Below are positions 1 to 10,483 of a stretch of DNA of 64,000 nt, piece by piece (the stretch's first letter is position 1; each line of letters starts with the position of its first letter). The translations under genes and the position numbers were made by a program. Origin of the DNA: Gracilaria gracilis (lineage: Eukaryota; Rhodophyta; Florideophyceae; Gracilariales; Gracilariaceae); NCBI GenBank assembly GCA_030374805.1, contig JARGSG010000081.1, forward strand, positions 211,612-275,611, in the 5' to 3' direction. Under the pieces are notes generated by a model, which was given only the letters and a program-made list of their open reading frames with translations, did not search any database and had not been told where the DNA came from.

Positions 1-223
1 AGCCCGCATCATATGAACCATAACTGAAACCGCCCCATTTTGATTCCCATCTGTTCACACTCTCAACTATTCAGAGCCCACGCCAATCATCCCCTCACAT
101 TTGCAGCGACGATTATAAAGAGTATGGCGTCAATAGCTCATTCCCTCTCCCCAACCTCAACCTCAACGCTTGCGCCCACTTCCAACACCAACCGCACTCT
201 TGCAAAGCGCAGCCTCGCTTAGC

Positions 224-406
224 ATGGTCCTCCCGACCACCATCCTCTTCGTCTCCTTTCTGCTCACGGCATTTTTTGCCTATCCAAAGCCTCAGTACCC
301 CATTCGCTCTATACGCAGGCTGCTGCGACCCGTCGTGTACCCACAGGCCGCTCCGAACAAAAACCTCACCCAAGTCCCACTCCCATTCCATCTTCGTCTC
401 CGGTGA
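224..406 (+). CDS. Possible signal-peptide exon upstream of the Ser/Pro-rich gene
   Basis: A short reading frame opens with an ATG in good context (A at -3, G at +4). Its first 19 residues are strongly hydrophobic (Leu/Phe/Ile-rich, ending Ala-Phe-Phe-Ala), which is the look of a secretory signal peptide, and a basic stretch follows. The frame closes at 404-406. A GTGAGA sequence at 403-408 resembles a 5' splice donor, and CAG at 645-647 after a pyrimidine-containing stretch would join it in frame to the Ser/Pro-rich ORF downstream. This intron is inference only; the frame could equally be chance. No homologue is recognised. Confidence 0.25.
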   Translation: MVLPTTILFVSFLLTAFFAYPKPQYPIRSIRRLLRPVVYPQAAPNKNLTQVPLPFHLRLR

Positions 407-585
407 GAGCAAAGAATAGAGGAATTCGTGACAACATCTCTCTGCCCGCCTCACAACCAGAAGTGCCCATGGAGCCGTCAACCTCTTCCCCAGATCAAGA
501 TCGTACCACCTCCGACATATTGGCGCAACCGAACATACTTGGAGCATCCGCGAGCCTGTGTCTCGGCTTACAAGAAGCTTAGGCC

Positions 586-1545
586 ATGTGCGCACTCTAC
601 GCTCGCCAATGCGAGGTGCAACCCTGTTCACTGCCGTCATCCGGCAGTCTGTTTGGCGCCATGTTTGCTTCTCGCCAGCTCTTGTCTGGTCAGTTCATGT
701 GCGGCAATACACGAAACCCCACCATCACGCCGACGGTAACGCCGTCTCCTTCTGCAAGTTTATCCATGTCCACCACCCCCTCGCCTTCGCCATCATTGTC
801 CTCTACTCCAACACGAATGCCGTTTACCTTTCGGACTCCGTCTGAAACTGTCTCGCCAAGTCCCAGTCCCTCACCGCCTGCAGGCGGGTCAACGAAGCCA
901 TATGCGCCCCCACCAAAGGCTTCGATTTCGCCATCTCCAACTGTGTCAGTGGCTCCGTCAATTTCAACGACGCCATCTATGTCGGTGTCGCCATCAAGTT
1001 CGCCTGACTTCACACCAACGCCCAGTAAATCCGTATTGCCATCTGCCAGTGCTTCCGTCTGGCCATCAGTTAGTGCTTCAGCATCTCCATCGGCCAGTGC
1101 TTCAGCATCGCCATCGGCCAGTGCTTCAGCATCACTATCGGCCAGTGCTTCAGCATTGCCATCGGCCAGTGCTTCAGTGTCGGCATCACCATCACCTCCC
1201 AAGGATGAAGAACCATGCAGACTTGTAGTCAATGACGAAAATGAGCCCATTGTGAAGACCAAATGCAGATGTGGACCAATGAAGGGCAATTCAGGCGCTG
1301 TGCGAACGAGAGTGCTTGGGCCACGGGGATGTGTGACTGGATGTCTGATGGATAACAACGAGCTCCTCACTGAATGTATAAATGCTCGAGATGGTGACAA
1401 TGGCTCTAGGTTTGATGATTTCTTGGCGTTGCTGAATGATACTGAAGAGGGCCCGCTCAAGCAATGTTGCGAAGACACATGTGGTGGCACACTGAGAGAC
1501 CCAAGTAGTCCAAACTATCGATGTGCACTGCCTGTACCTCAGTAG
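586..1545 (+). CDS. Ser/Pro/Ala-rich low-complexity protein with Cys-rich C-terminal domain
   Basis: A 319-codon frame; a stop codon lies two codons upstream of the ATG, so this is the longest possible start unless an upstream exon is spliced on. Residues about 45-200 are a low-complexity Thr/Ser/Pro then Ser-Ala/Pro tract, encoded partly by a 24-bp tandem repeat. The last ~115 residues are different: acidic and Cys-rich, with CRC, CVTGC and CC...C spacings that suggest a small disulphide-bonded domain. The architecture (Ser/Pro stalk plus Cys domain) is typical of extracellular or wall-associated proteins, and the stalk would be a substrate for O-glycosylation. A clear signal peptide is not visible at this ATG, which is why a 5' exon is considered. 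Specific function is unknown. Confidence 0.6.
   Translation: MCALYARQCEVQPCSLPSSGSLFGAMFASRQLLSGQFMCGNTRNPTITPTVTPSPSASLSMSTTPSPSPSLSSTPTRMPFTFRTPSETVSPSPSPSPPAGGSTKPYAPPPKASISPSPTVSVAPSISTTPSMSVSPSSSPDFTPTPSKSVLPSASASVWPSVSASASPSASASASPSASASASLSASASALPSASASVSASPSPPKDEEPCRLVVNDENEPIVKTKCRCGPMKGNSGAVRTRVLGPRGCVTGCLMDNNELLTECINARDGDNGSRFDDFLALLNDTEEGPLKQCCEDTCGGTLRDPSSPNYRCALPVPQ
1045..1188 (+). repeat. 24-bp coding minisatellite
   Basis: Six near-identical 24-bp units (consensus start GCCAGTGCTTCAGCATC) begin at 1045, 1069, 1093, 1117, 1141 and 1165. Each encodes eight residues of alternating Ser and Ala/Pro. The unit is a multiple of three, so copy-number change would keep the frame and vary the stalk length of the protein. 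Confidence 0.85.
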
Positions 1546-1607
1546 CGGCTGTACACAAGGTTACCTGTACAGAAAATCTTTTGTTCACGCACCGCCGTGC
1601 CTGTAGG

Positions 1608-1919
1608 TCAGTGTTGTTTCAGTAACGAGAAGGACGCTTTGGGATTAGCATGCCTCATCAAAATACGCCGGGCCACCTCCTCACGTCGTTCTTCAAATTT
1701 AACTGTTCTCTCCACACCTTTCAGGAAGCGCTCATCTCCAGTTGCATATAGAATAAGACGCGCAAACAGCTCCGGAAACAGCTCCGGTCGTGAGATATCC
1801 CAGCTGCAATGGCGGCGACTCAGTTTCTCACTTGTTCTTTTGCGGACCCATGAAGTTAGTCTCCGTTTGATGAAGCATACAGTCTGACGACGCCGATCAG
1901 CTGTACCCACGATCCTCGA
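1608..1919 (-). CDS. Unidentified minus-strand coding fragment
   Basis: An open frame of about 103 codons, closed by a stop at its 3' end, reads as a basic, Arg/Glu/Leu-rich helical peptide with an aromatic-containing core (Trp-Val-Arg, Leu-Phe-Pro-Glu-Leu-Phe). No ATG occurs near its 5' end, so if it is real it is a terminal exon or a 5'-truncated fragment. It lies tail-to-tail with the Ser/Pro-rich gene, 62 bp away. I recognise no family, and chance openness cannot be excluded. Confidence 0.28.
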   Translation of the reverse strand, partial: SRIVGTADRRRQTVCFIKRRLTSWVRKRTSEKLSRRHCSWDISRPELFPELFARLILYATGDERFLKGVERTVKFEERREEVARRILMRHANPKASFSLLKQH

Positions 1920-2330
1920 TTAATAACATTATTCTGGGTAGCTTCCAGGTGTTAGCTGCCCAGCTACGTCATTATAGTAGACGCCTGATAATTGTTGCTT
2001 CGGATCTATTGGGCAGCACCTATATCGCTGTCGTTATTTACGTCCCGAACGGTATTATCGACACCGCTTGATTATAATTACAGACATCCTTATCTTTCGC
2101 AACTCAACCCCCCGAACATCCGACGAACCTCCGACGAGCCTCCCTGTACTTTCCCTACGCTGTTACGCTGTGAAAAAAAGCTATGAAAGGTACGAGCGCG
2201 AACGCCAACTCCACTCCCCCACACTCTTCGCACTTCTCTTCGATTCTAAAATTGCCCCGGAAATCTACCCTTTTCGCAGTTTGAATCCCACGAACGAATT
2301 TCCAGGACAGTAAGCCCTCGTTACCCTCAG

Positions 2331-2717
2331 ATGCCACCGCATACCAAACCACAACCGGCAGAAAATGACCCCTCGTTTGCAGATGGCGCACAGCAGTCCC
2401 CAAACTTCTCTGCTCCCCCCATAAACCCGCTCCCTGTAGTTACAGAGCACACGCGAGAAGATGACGCACAAAATTGTTCCTGTTACTTTTGCTTTGGCTT
2501 CTTTTCTGGAGTCATTCTCAATGTGTTTTCACTTTGTTTGCTGACCTGTCCAGCCGTATCAGGAGCGGCTATCGAAAGCCAAACACAGTTTGTTTGGGGC
2601 TCTGGTTTTGGTTTTGTGGTGAACACATTTGCTGTTGTTATTGTTTTTGCAACAATACTTGTGGGGAGGGCTTTAAACGAGCGAGATGCCCACGCAATGT
2701 CTGATGCACTCTCTTAA
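2331..2717 (+). CDS. Small two-helix membrane protein, unknown
   Basis: A 128-residue frame. Residues 1-48 are hydrophilic, rich in Pro, Asn and Gln. Residues about 52-76 form a first hydrophobic segment (Cys/Phe/Val/Leu), and residues about 88-112 form a second (Phe-Val-Val-Asn-Thr-Phe-Ala-Val-Val-Ile-Val). A short polar tail follows. Two membrane spans with both ends on the same side is the simplest topology. The downstream region is AT-rich, as expected for a 3' untranslated region. The family is not recognised. Confidence 0.5.
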   Translation: MPPHTKPQPAENDPSFADGAQQSPNFSAPPINPLPVVTEHTREDDAQNCSCYFCFGFFSGVILNVFSLCLLTCPAVSGAAIESQTQFVWGSGFGFVVNTFAVVIVFATILVGRALNERDAHAMSDALS

Positions 2718-3243
2718 TTCCCTTCAACTGTATGTCAAAATGATCTTGTAATAGCAAATTGTTTCACGTCGAGCTATACTTGTAAATACTTTTTCTGTAG
2801 AAGTTTTCTCAGTAAAAATGAAATGAATCATCTTGAACCTTCGGCGGTAAGAAGTCGAAATGGGTTTCTTTCTTGCTTTTTAGCCCGAACCCAGCAGTAG
2901 GCGAAGAAAATGACTGCTCTTTTGCATCAAACCTTATAAAGCATCTGCAGTTTCTCTCCGTGAGAAGCTCACGCCTTGAGCAACATCATACCGTACGCAA
3001 TCGAGAGCTAAAAAAATTGAGACGCGGTCATTCAAGGATATCGGATTACGCTGGCGCCCGCGACATCAGTTTAATTCGGGACATGATGTCATCTGCGCAC
3101 ATAACATAACGTCATTACGCACCAGGCATCGTCTTCCACCTGCCCTATTCCTGCTTCTGCTTCTACTTATCTCATGTCTACTGCTGCTGCTCCCTTCGCC
3201 CTTGGTTCGCTTTCCAAATCAACGCCGCAAAACCCTTCGTTCT
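2718..3243. other. Intergenic, no gene seen
   Basis: About 525 bp between the small membrane protein and the minus-strand fragment. It is AT-rich at its left end, consistent with 3' flanking sequence. I see no convincing frame, repeat or RNA gene. Confidence 0.5.
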
Positions 3244-3711
3244 TCAAAAATCAAGCCCATAATACTCGGCCATGAACTTCACAATTTCCGACGCATGGGG
3301 GACTAGTTCCGGAAAATTTGTTCTTAGCGCTGCCCGTATGGTGTCAGCAAGCAATGCAAAGTCATGACGGTTGCTTAGAACATACGGTTCTGATCGCTGT
3401 ACCAATTCCCAGTTGCTACTGATGTTTTGAGCTTTGATGACAGTTTCCATCGATCCAACAGCATCTGGACTAAATTCCGCCAGAATCCGACTCACGAATG
3501 TTACCCGGTGGAACACTCGCCAACATGGTGGCTTCTTTTCGCTCTGGTAAGCTTGCCGAAGAGCTAACGCGTTCGGGAGCTTACTTTCTCTGAACCGTAT
3601 TGGATCGACAACCTTTTGAAACAAATCTTCAAAATTCTCACTGGAGGAATCAAGATAAAAGTTTTTGAATCGATGTTTATGGGGAACTTCTATTCTGCTG
3701 CTAAGATCGAC
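3244..3711 (-). pseudogene. 5'-truncated coding fragment, unknown
   Basis: An open frame of about 155 codons on the minus strand ends with a Tyr-Tyr-Gly-Leu-Asp-Phe C-terminus and a TGA. It reads as a normal globular protein: an acidic N-part with Ser/Glu, an Arg/Lys-containing middle with Trp-Arg-Val-Phe, and an amphipathic helical C-part. There is no ATG at the 5' end before the upstream stop at 3712-3714, so either an upstream exon is missing or the gene is truncated. Its 5' end abuts, head to head, the HEAT fragment that begins at about 3705. That is an unlikely arrangement for two intact genes and suggests a breakpoint. No family is assigned. Confidence 0.42.
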
Positions 3712-4394
3712 TCAAGGGTGAAGCAAAAAAGGAAGCATTCAAAGCATTTGTGTCAATGGCGACATGCAACGGTCCTACTGTTCGGAAGAACTGTGCGTTT
3801 AACCTGCCTGGGGTTGTTTCATGTCTCGCACAAAGTGGTCGGTTTCAGCTTTCAGCTATTGCATAATTCTTATCCCGTGATTCAGATCCCGAAACCCGTC
3901 GGAGGCTGGCAGCCGGGTTGCATGAAACTTTTAACGTTTTGGGGGCGAAGAATACCATTGACAACCTGTTCGATACAGTCATTCGTCTCTTGACGGATGG
4001 TAATGGCGTAGTAAAACTGAATACGCTTCGTCACTTGGAAAAGCTCATCGCTGAGCTAGCGAGACACAGTGGTTACAACTCTGAACACAAGCTGGCGCCA
4101 ATCTTCGATAACCTGCAATCCCTTGCCAAAGGAAATTGGAGAACCCAAGAGCTCCTTGCGAGCCAGTTAAAGCTCGCCGCTCCTCTAGTACCCCCTCCCA
4201 TAATTCGATCCAATGCCCTTCCTCTCCTTTATCAAATGGCGGCTGAAAGTTCAAATCTTGTCAGGAAAACGACAGTGGCTGCGATTGCGACGTGCATGAG
4301 ATATATTCCGGACACTATAGAGAGAAAAGAAGTCATGCGTGAGTTTCGGGAGAAATGGGCCAATGGACCTGTTCTGGAACCCACATACAGTTGA
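3705..4394 (+). pseudogene. HEAT-repeat protein fragment, resembles PP4 regulatory subunit 1 / PP2A scaffold
   Basis: One frame runs from 3705 to the stop at 4392-4394 and is interrupted by a single TAA at 3864-3866. On both sides of that stop the translation is clearly HEAT-like: paired amphipathic helices with motifs such as Thr-Val-Arg-Lys-Asn-Cys-Ala, Asp-Pro-Glu-Thr-Arg-Arg-Arg-Leu-Ala, and Asn-Leu-Val-Arg-Lys-Thr-Thr-Val-Ala-Ala-Ile-Ala. HEAT scaffolds of this type (PPP4R1, PP2A subunit A) bind phosphatase catalytic subunits. About 230 codons remain, far less than the several hundred to about a thousand expected, and no ATG opens the frame. I read it as a 5'-truncated pseudogene fragment; the subfamily is tentative. 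Confidence 0.55.
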
Positions 4395-4414
4395 AAACTC
4401 GAGTTGAGAATTAA

Positions 4415-5185
4415 CGTACAACGCCAAAGCAGCTACTACAGTACGCGAACACCATTTTTGACGAGTCCGATTGCAACGTCACGCCCTCATGGTATTTCAA
4501 AACCTGCAATCGCCCCTACGCGCCGCAACACCGCCTCATCGTGTGCCCGCAATTGAAGCTCGTGTACTACTGCGACACTTCCTGTCAAAATCGTCACTTG
4601 CCAAACTACGGCGAAGAATGTAGACAAGTACAAGGCGAACAAACAATGTTGCGTAACTGGAACAAGGGCGAATTGAATCAGTCGCGTATGGCGCCCATTT
4701 CATCGAGCAGTCAAAAGCAATATCTCGAAAGCGTGACACCCGCACTGTGCGAGGTTTATTTCGTGCGCTTCCGGTTTTCCGGACTGATAGAGCACAGGAC
4801 ATGCCGCTACGAGGTGGCACCACTGCTGGAAAAGCTTCTTGAAAATATTCTCGATATGTTGCATCGTCTCGCCGACCGCTTCAGCCTCAGCCTGTGCATC
4901 CCGTTCACGGTACTACGTCTTAACAAGTACGCGCTCTGTGTGGCATTCATTACCAATTTCATTCGCAATGGTCTTCCACTTACCAACATAGAGTATGTGT
5001 ACGTATTGTTCACGCTGGATGATTGGTTGAACTACTCTGCCGATCGCTACGCCGACATATTTGACGCCTTGCCTGAGGTAGTGCCATATTCTGTGCGGGT
5101 GCCGTTTCTCGTGGCGCTGTACCTCGTCAAGCTACGAATCATGGCTAACTACGAAGCGAATCATCGGCGCATGAGTGTCTTTTGA
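4415..5185 (+). pseudogene. MYND-like zinc-finger protein fragment
   Basis: A 256-codon open frame with no ATG until codon about 78. Near the start (roughly 4490-4610) it has Cys/His spacing like the second half of a MYND finger: Cys, then Tyr-Tyr-Cys-x3-Cys-Gln-x2-His, then Cys. The expected first CxxC pair is incomplete. The rest is a Leu/Ile/Val-rich helical domain with acidic patches. MYND fingers are protein-interaction modules. It lies 20 bp downstream of the HEAT fragment on the same strand, and like it lacks a proper start, so it is probably an exon or truncated copy rather than a complete gene. Confidence 0.48.
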
Positions 5186-6776
5186 AGCACGAGCAGCGCA
5201 CAGCGGCTTGCAGATTGTGTCGAGCAGATGGCGCGCTACTTTGCGGGAGATGCAGGTGATGATGCTGGCGTGGCCGAGCAGGAGCATCATGTTGAGCGCC
5301 ACCTTCAAATCATCAACGATTGGGACTGTAGTTATCTGGCAATCATCATCATGCCGGAGGTATTCATGCAGTATAGTGTTATGTCGTATCGACATATTAA
5401 GGGGGCTAGAATTCTCAATGAAGTGATCTGGAGCAGCAGCCGCATGTTCACATGCATTTCGGGTGCCATGTAGCGATTTAGAAAAGCTTTGTTCACGCAA
5501 ACTGGCGCCATGGTTCAGTTAACGGAGCATGAGAAATGAGTAACGTTTGGCGTTTTTGGACACACAAAGTTGTCAATTACCTTTGGTATCAAGGGTACAG
5601 ATTCATATACACAGGCAACCGCGCTGCGCAGCGGGGTTGCTGGCATTGAAGAAGTGATTATGGCGGCGATTTGTGGCATTGCAATCGCTCGGCAGCGCAA
5701 CGAGCGCTTTTGCTCGATCGAAAATTGATGCGAGGTGGAAAACCAAAGCATTCAAGTTGGTTTCGCAATATGTTTTATAACCTCTCAAGCTGGAATAGGT
5801 ACGGAATGTGTGTTTCGAGAACGACAGGCAGCGCCTGAAGGGCCGCAGGTGAGAGTGGCGTGCATGTCGTCGTGCCTGCATGGATCCAGCTGCACATGTG
5901 ATGGACCGAAGCTGTATGTATGAAAGTGTCTCGCTGTATGCGGAGGTTGCGGTTGTGTTTGTTTACTAAATAAACACGAGTGCTGAAGCATGCTATCGAG
6001 CACAGTTCTTGTGTTTGTTGAACTAGAACGTGTGTGGCTTCAGCTTAAAAGGAGAAAGAGAAAGAGAGCGACCACGTAGACACGGGAAGCTCCCGTTCAT
6101 TACAATACTGTGAAAATATACGAGCTGGGGCTCGGGCAGGCAAACTATGCGAGACGCTCTTTTGGCCGATCTCCACACGGGTATCACGGGCATCATTTGA
6201 TAGGACACTTGCAGAGTTGTAAGGGGTTATAGCATTATTGTTGAGGACTGATTCAATTTCGCCACTTCTACGGCCAATCGCTTGCGCAACTCCCTTGTTG
6301 GAGACGGTGACCAGGCTTCAGGTTGGACTCAAAGCCTCGGTCCCGGATGTGTATGGGGCCTCAGCTTGGGCTGGGGATGTCAGAGCCGGAGTGAGAACCA
6401 GCGCTGAAGGCAGTAGGGGTGGAAGCTCATCTTCCTGTTGTGCCTAAAAATTACGATTAGGTTCATCCGCAGGAACTCGAGCCATAGTAGTTCAATCCTC
6501 TCGGCCATATGAAGGAGATTCATGGTTGCTAGATGAGCATTTTTGTTCCGTTTCGACTCGGGCTGTCGCCCGTTGTTTCACTTGAATGTGGATAGAATTT
6601 GTCATGTTGTACAGCTAGAGATGTACGACAGGCTTCGATGGCTTCGAGGCTGTCTCATATCAGGGAACGGCGATATACACAAGAAAACGCGGAATTGGAC
6701 ATGAGTGTGGGCTACATGTTGAGACAACGGTTGCTCTTTTATATTTGCTGTAACTCTGGAGTAATTCAGGACTGCT
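5186..6776. other. Gene-poor region, no gene supported
   Basis: Only short overlapping frames in several registers occur here, none with convincing protein-like composition. There is a purine-rich run (GGAGAAAGAGAAAGAGAG type) at about 6050-6070. No repeats longer than that, no RNA gene and no transposon termini were recognised. Confidence 0.4.
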
Positions 6777-7055
6777 ATGCACACATGTGATATACTACGG
6801 AAACATCAGGAATTGTACGAATCAAGATTGTCGAAGAGAATAGCATATATCTTGACGAACTACATGGACGCCCAAAACACTGCGAAAGCAAATTCAACAG
6901 TCCGTTGGGTGGTTTTGGAAGCCAAACTTTCGTACAAATTGCGTCTCCATGTTTTGAAACAGAGGAATGCACAAAGCAAAGAGACTTCTCCAACGTTAAA
7001 CAACTGGCTTGGTCAGTTTATTCTTGAGTATGACGCACAAAAAAGCACCTTCTGA
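6777..7055 (+). CDS. Short ORF, unknown, doubtful
   Basis: A 92-codon ATG-initiated frame whose translation is helical and charged (Lys/Arg/Glu/Leu-rich, one Trp-Val-Val). It lies tail-to-tail with the Cys/His-rich minus-strand ORF, 15 bp away. No motif is recognisable and an overlapping antisense frame exists over part of it. It may be part of a decayed transposon occupying 7-14 kb. Confidence 0.22.
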   Translation: MHTCDILRKHQELYESRLSKRIAYILTNYMDAQNTAKANSTVRWVVLEAKLSYKLRLHVLKQRNAQSKETSPTLNNWLGQFILEYDAQKSTF

Positions 7056-7069
7056 CGCTCTCCATGACT

Positions 7070-7915
7070 CTAAACTGCCACAAAGACACCCCCGGATTGT
7101 TTGGAAATGAAATGTTTGAAGACATGGAACGATCGCTTGACTTCGTACACATCGGTCACTGTATGAACGTGATACTCGCCTTGTGAGTTTTTTGGACGTA
7201 CTACACCCCCTCCATCTACAGCTGTAGGAAAGAGCACTTGACCAGAACGACTACCAGCTCCCTCTTGAGCACTCGACGTTTTGGAGGTCTGATTTGAATT
7301 TCCCTTTTTCTTCGCATGATTCCTGCCTCTGGTGCTCCTGTTGTATCTCTCGCGATGTCTTTCTCGATATCGCCTGGATTTCATGGCGTTTCTTTCCTTC
7401 TGAGTGGCAACCAAATTAGTGTCTGTGCAAAACGATTTGAGTTTCCCACCTGGCAGAATCAGTCGATTTCCTTCACAAGTTACTGCTTCCATAAAAGGAT
7501 TGGAACTTGAATGGAATTCGTAATGTATATTGTCATTGAAAGACCGTTTCACAGGACGTTCGAAACTCTCTGTTTACTTGAATACTCTGACATCATTAGG
7601 AAGCAAACCTTGTATTACTTTCAAGTCTGGTGGCGCATGATTAGGCGGCACACGCGTTCTGCCTTCCATCTCAATCTTTTGTTTGCAAGTGCTGCATAAC
7701 ACTCCGGATTTAGATCCTTCACGTGGAGTGCCGGGAGAATATCGATTTCTCACTAAGTCTTGTGGCACACTTCCGCAAATGTAGTGTATTGGGAGCTTGC
7801 AAACGATACAAAAGTGACTTGGATGAGTACCAATAATTCCATCAGCTGTACGACACTTTCCTGCTTCGTGCTCAATACAGTAATGTACAAGCGGTGGTTT
7901 TCTAGGAGAGGCCAT
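7070..7915 (-). pseudogene. Cys/His-rich zinc-binding protein, interrupted by one stop
   Basis: The frame starts at ATG 7915 and runs about 280 codons to the stop at 7070, with one in-frame TAA (complement of 7574-7576) at codon 114. The N-terminal 100 residues hold a dense Cys/His array (HYCxEHxxxxC, then HxxHFCxxC, HYxCG, and CxxC), consistent with one or two cross-braced zinc sites. After the stop the frame continues as a basic Ser/Arg/Lys-rich region (Arg-Tyr-Arg-Glu-Arg-His-Arg-Glu-Arg) and a Val/Phe-rich tail. No family is recognised. A zinc domain next to a basic tail fits nucleic-acid binding, for instance an accessory protein of a DNA transposon; the Tnp2 gene is 2.6 kb away. Either the stop is a null mutation or the two parts are separate exons. 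Confidence 0.45.
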
Positions 7916-10483
7916 ATCCTTTCAGATATACGAAATATTCTGCTAATTTTTAATATCAGAACAATAATGAGAGTCCGCAATGCGGAGGAAGAACGCTCTC
8001 AATATTCTGGATCCACGGAGTTGTGTGCAGAATGAAAGAACGGCACCGAAGATTCTCTTTTCTCGTCACCGGCACTGTCCAATGAGAAGGTCTGAATCTC
8101 GCCACCCAGATTATAATTTTGTACATTCTGGAGAGGATTTTGAATCCTTATTGCACGTCGTACTCAAGCAAGGCAATATACAGCACATCTTGTACGTCAT
8201 TATTGTGGCGGAACGACGAAAACTGGAACGTGGACGAGAAATATCTCCACTGGCCCAAGAAGTTGATACTACAGGAATCTGGAACTGCAAACCACACATA
8301 TCGTGCTTCGATGCAGACATGACGGTTTACTCTTGTCGCCAATTATTCCGTTTCTCAAGATGATGACGATAGGAGCACATTCGCTGCCCGAGGATGATAC
8401 ATTCTTGGTTGGCTAGTCCCCTATACAAGATCTGATCATCCTCCGTATCGATACAAACCGCATCGTCTCTGCATATCTTTCTTTCCCACTTTCAAAGTTT
8501 ACTAGAATCATGTTACGAATATATGGAATTGTGTCGAAAGAAGATCGCTCCCTTCTCTTGACTTATTCGTATAAGATTCTCTCTGAGATACAGGTACGAA
8601 CTTGTATCGCAATTTTGCATATGACAAACGCTAAGACCGCTACGAAGCCAGCGTGCCAATGTTGTTCTCGGGGTATTAGTGGAAGTTACTTTGAAAGAGA
8701 ATCCCGTACGCGTACGACGTGAGCGCTTAGAACGTCACCACGACATCTATTCCATTCCAATGGCTCTAGATCACTCACGTAAGTTTTCCATGCCTTTACC
8801 TTTTAACGGAGACCTAGTCCACGACCTCTGACTACAACCGATTTCATCCCACGACGGCGAGGCCTGCGTCGAAAGCTGCGCCCACGACCTCGAAGTCCAA
8901 AAGAAGCTCCCCTACCTCGGGTAGTAGTACCGATGGAACCATTCGTACCATGACCACTTCAAACACGTCTTGGGATGCAGGGAGCTGTTATAGTTCTGCT
9001 TTGGAGGTCTGACTCGAGGTTTATAGGTGGGCCATCTGAACATGTGTGTTATTGGTTGCTCTCCGAGATTATCCCAGGGAGACGCAATTTTGACGATGAG
9101 GCGGTCGAATACGAAGCTTGAGAGAAATACTTCTCCGTTTTGGTTCATGAACTGCTGGTTGTCCGATGGAAATTACGAGATTTATACGAGGTGAAGGAAG
9201 AGATTGTGCATGAACTGACGAGTTAACTGAAGGACGGTGGTCTTGATGAATCACGGATTCGATTGGCTGGGTGAGCGATTCATTGTGAACTGCAGGAAGT
9301 ATTTCGCCTTCTTCTAGAAAGCCTTGATTGGATACCTGTTTGGTAATTGAATATCGGGTGAGAGGTTGTTATCTCTGTTCGGCGTCGGCCGTGACTCTCT
9401 GCGTCCCGACTGTTTGGATGCATTCATGATGCGATGTTTGGACTTCATCTTTTGGTCGTCAAGCCATCTTATGCACCAGTAGTTACTGCTTTGTCTCTGT
9501 ACCACGAAATCCCTGGATGCTGCAGCGGTCTGAATAACAGCTTCACATTCGGCTACGTGTGTCGTCCTGGAAGCCGTAGCCCACGACAGCTTTCCTTATT
9601 CCACACCAATCTTCTGTATCATGATTAGTTCCAAGGCATCTTTGGCGTCTGTGTTCAACGTTCTATCCGAAACACCGTTTGGAAACTGAATATACTTCTC
9701 GCTTCCATCAGGAGCATTGAGTTTTGATAATCCACAGCTGCCCGCATGAGAGCAGAAACATTGGGCTCTCGAATATAATCAGTACCTCTTACAGGACTCG
9801 TAATCGGTGGAAGACGAGAACACGGTTCTATACGGTCAAGGCGCCTATTGATGTTTGCAATATCTTGCTTCCATATCTGGATGATATCCGCCTTCGTTTC
9901 TGCAAGAAAACGTTCCAACTGGGTAGGCGGAGCCATGATTCCGGATTTCGGTCGTATGTACCAGAAAGTCCTTCGAGAATGAGAAACGCAAGTGGGTGAC
10001 CAAGGGCTTCAAGATCACTGCATGAGTTCGGTACTTTTCAGACTTCACAAACTTGTACCATGTGAAGAGAAGCGGCTTCCCGTTTTTCCAGGAATATGAC
10101 GCCACATTCGTTTCGCTCACCTTTCGCTTCGGCTGATTTCAAAACAAGTAGGAAGGTTTCCTGCACACTGTATATCTTCGACTATTCCCCGCTTATACTT
10201 CTAATGCGACTCATATACAAAGTACGCCCTTTGCTGACATCTACAGCCACACGATTACGCTTCTCTCCAGGATGACTTCTAAGTACGTATGTTTGCCGGA
10301 GTATGGCTGCATTTGCTCCCCGCCAGGGAAGGCTGTCAGTCGTTCTACCATGGTAAATCACCGAAGAGTGGCGAATAATTATCGCAGACAGCAAGGGATG
10401 GGCGGTGTAGAACTACCTTGGGGTCCAAGGGTAGAGAACAGTTGACAGTTGGGGCCCAATATGAATCTCTTGTTCAGTGTTCC
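7916..10483. other. Mostly non-coding or decayed sequence
   Basis: About 2.6 kb between the Cys/His-rich ORF and the Tnp2 gene. Two short minus-strand frames (8912-9172 and 9655-9936) have protein-like composition: the first is aromatic-rich, the second has an amphipathic N-terminus with Lys-Ala-Asp-Ile-Ile-Gln-Ile-Trp. Neither has a known motif and they lie in different frames. They may be remnants of a second transposon gene. No terminal inverted repeats could be identified by eye. Confidence 0.35.

Noticed and set aside
113..640. 175-codon minus-strand frame
   Set aside because: No ATG in good context at its end, composition mirrors the Pro/Ser-rich plus strand, no motif; read as a shadow.
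690..1490. 266-codon minus-strand frame rich in Asp/Gly/Ala/Glu
   Set aside because: It is the complement of the 24-bp Ser/Ala repeat tract; openness follows from the repeat.
5132..5519. Minus-strand frame overlapping the end of the MYND-like fragment
   Set aside because: Plausible helical composition but it overlaps the plus-strand frame, has no ATG near its 5' end and no motif. Not strong enough to list.
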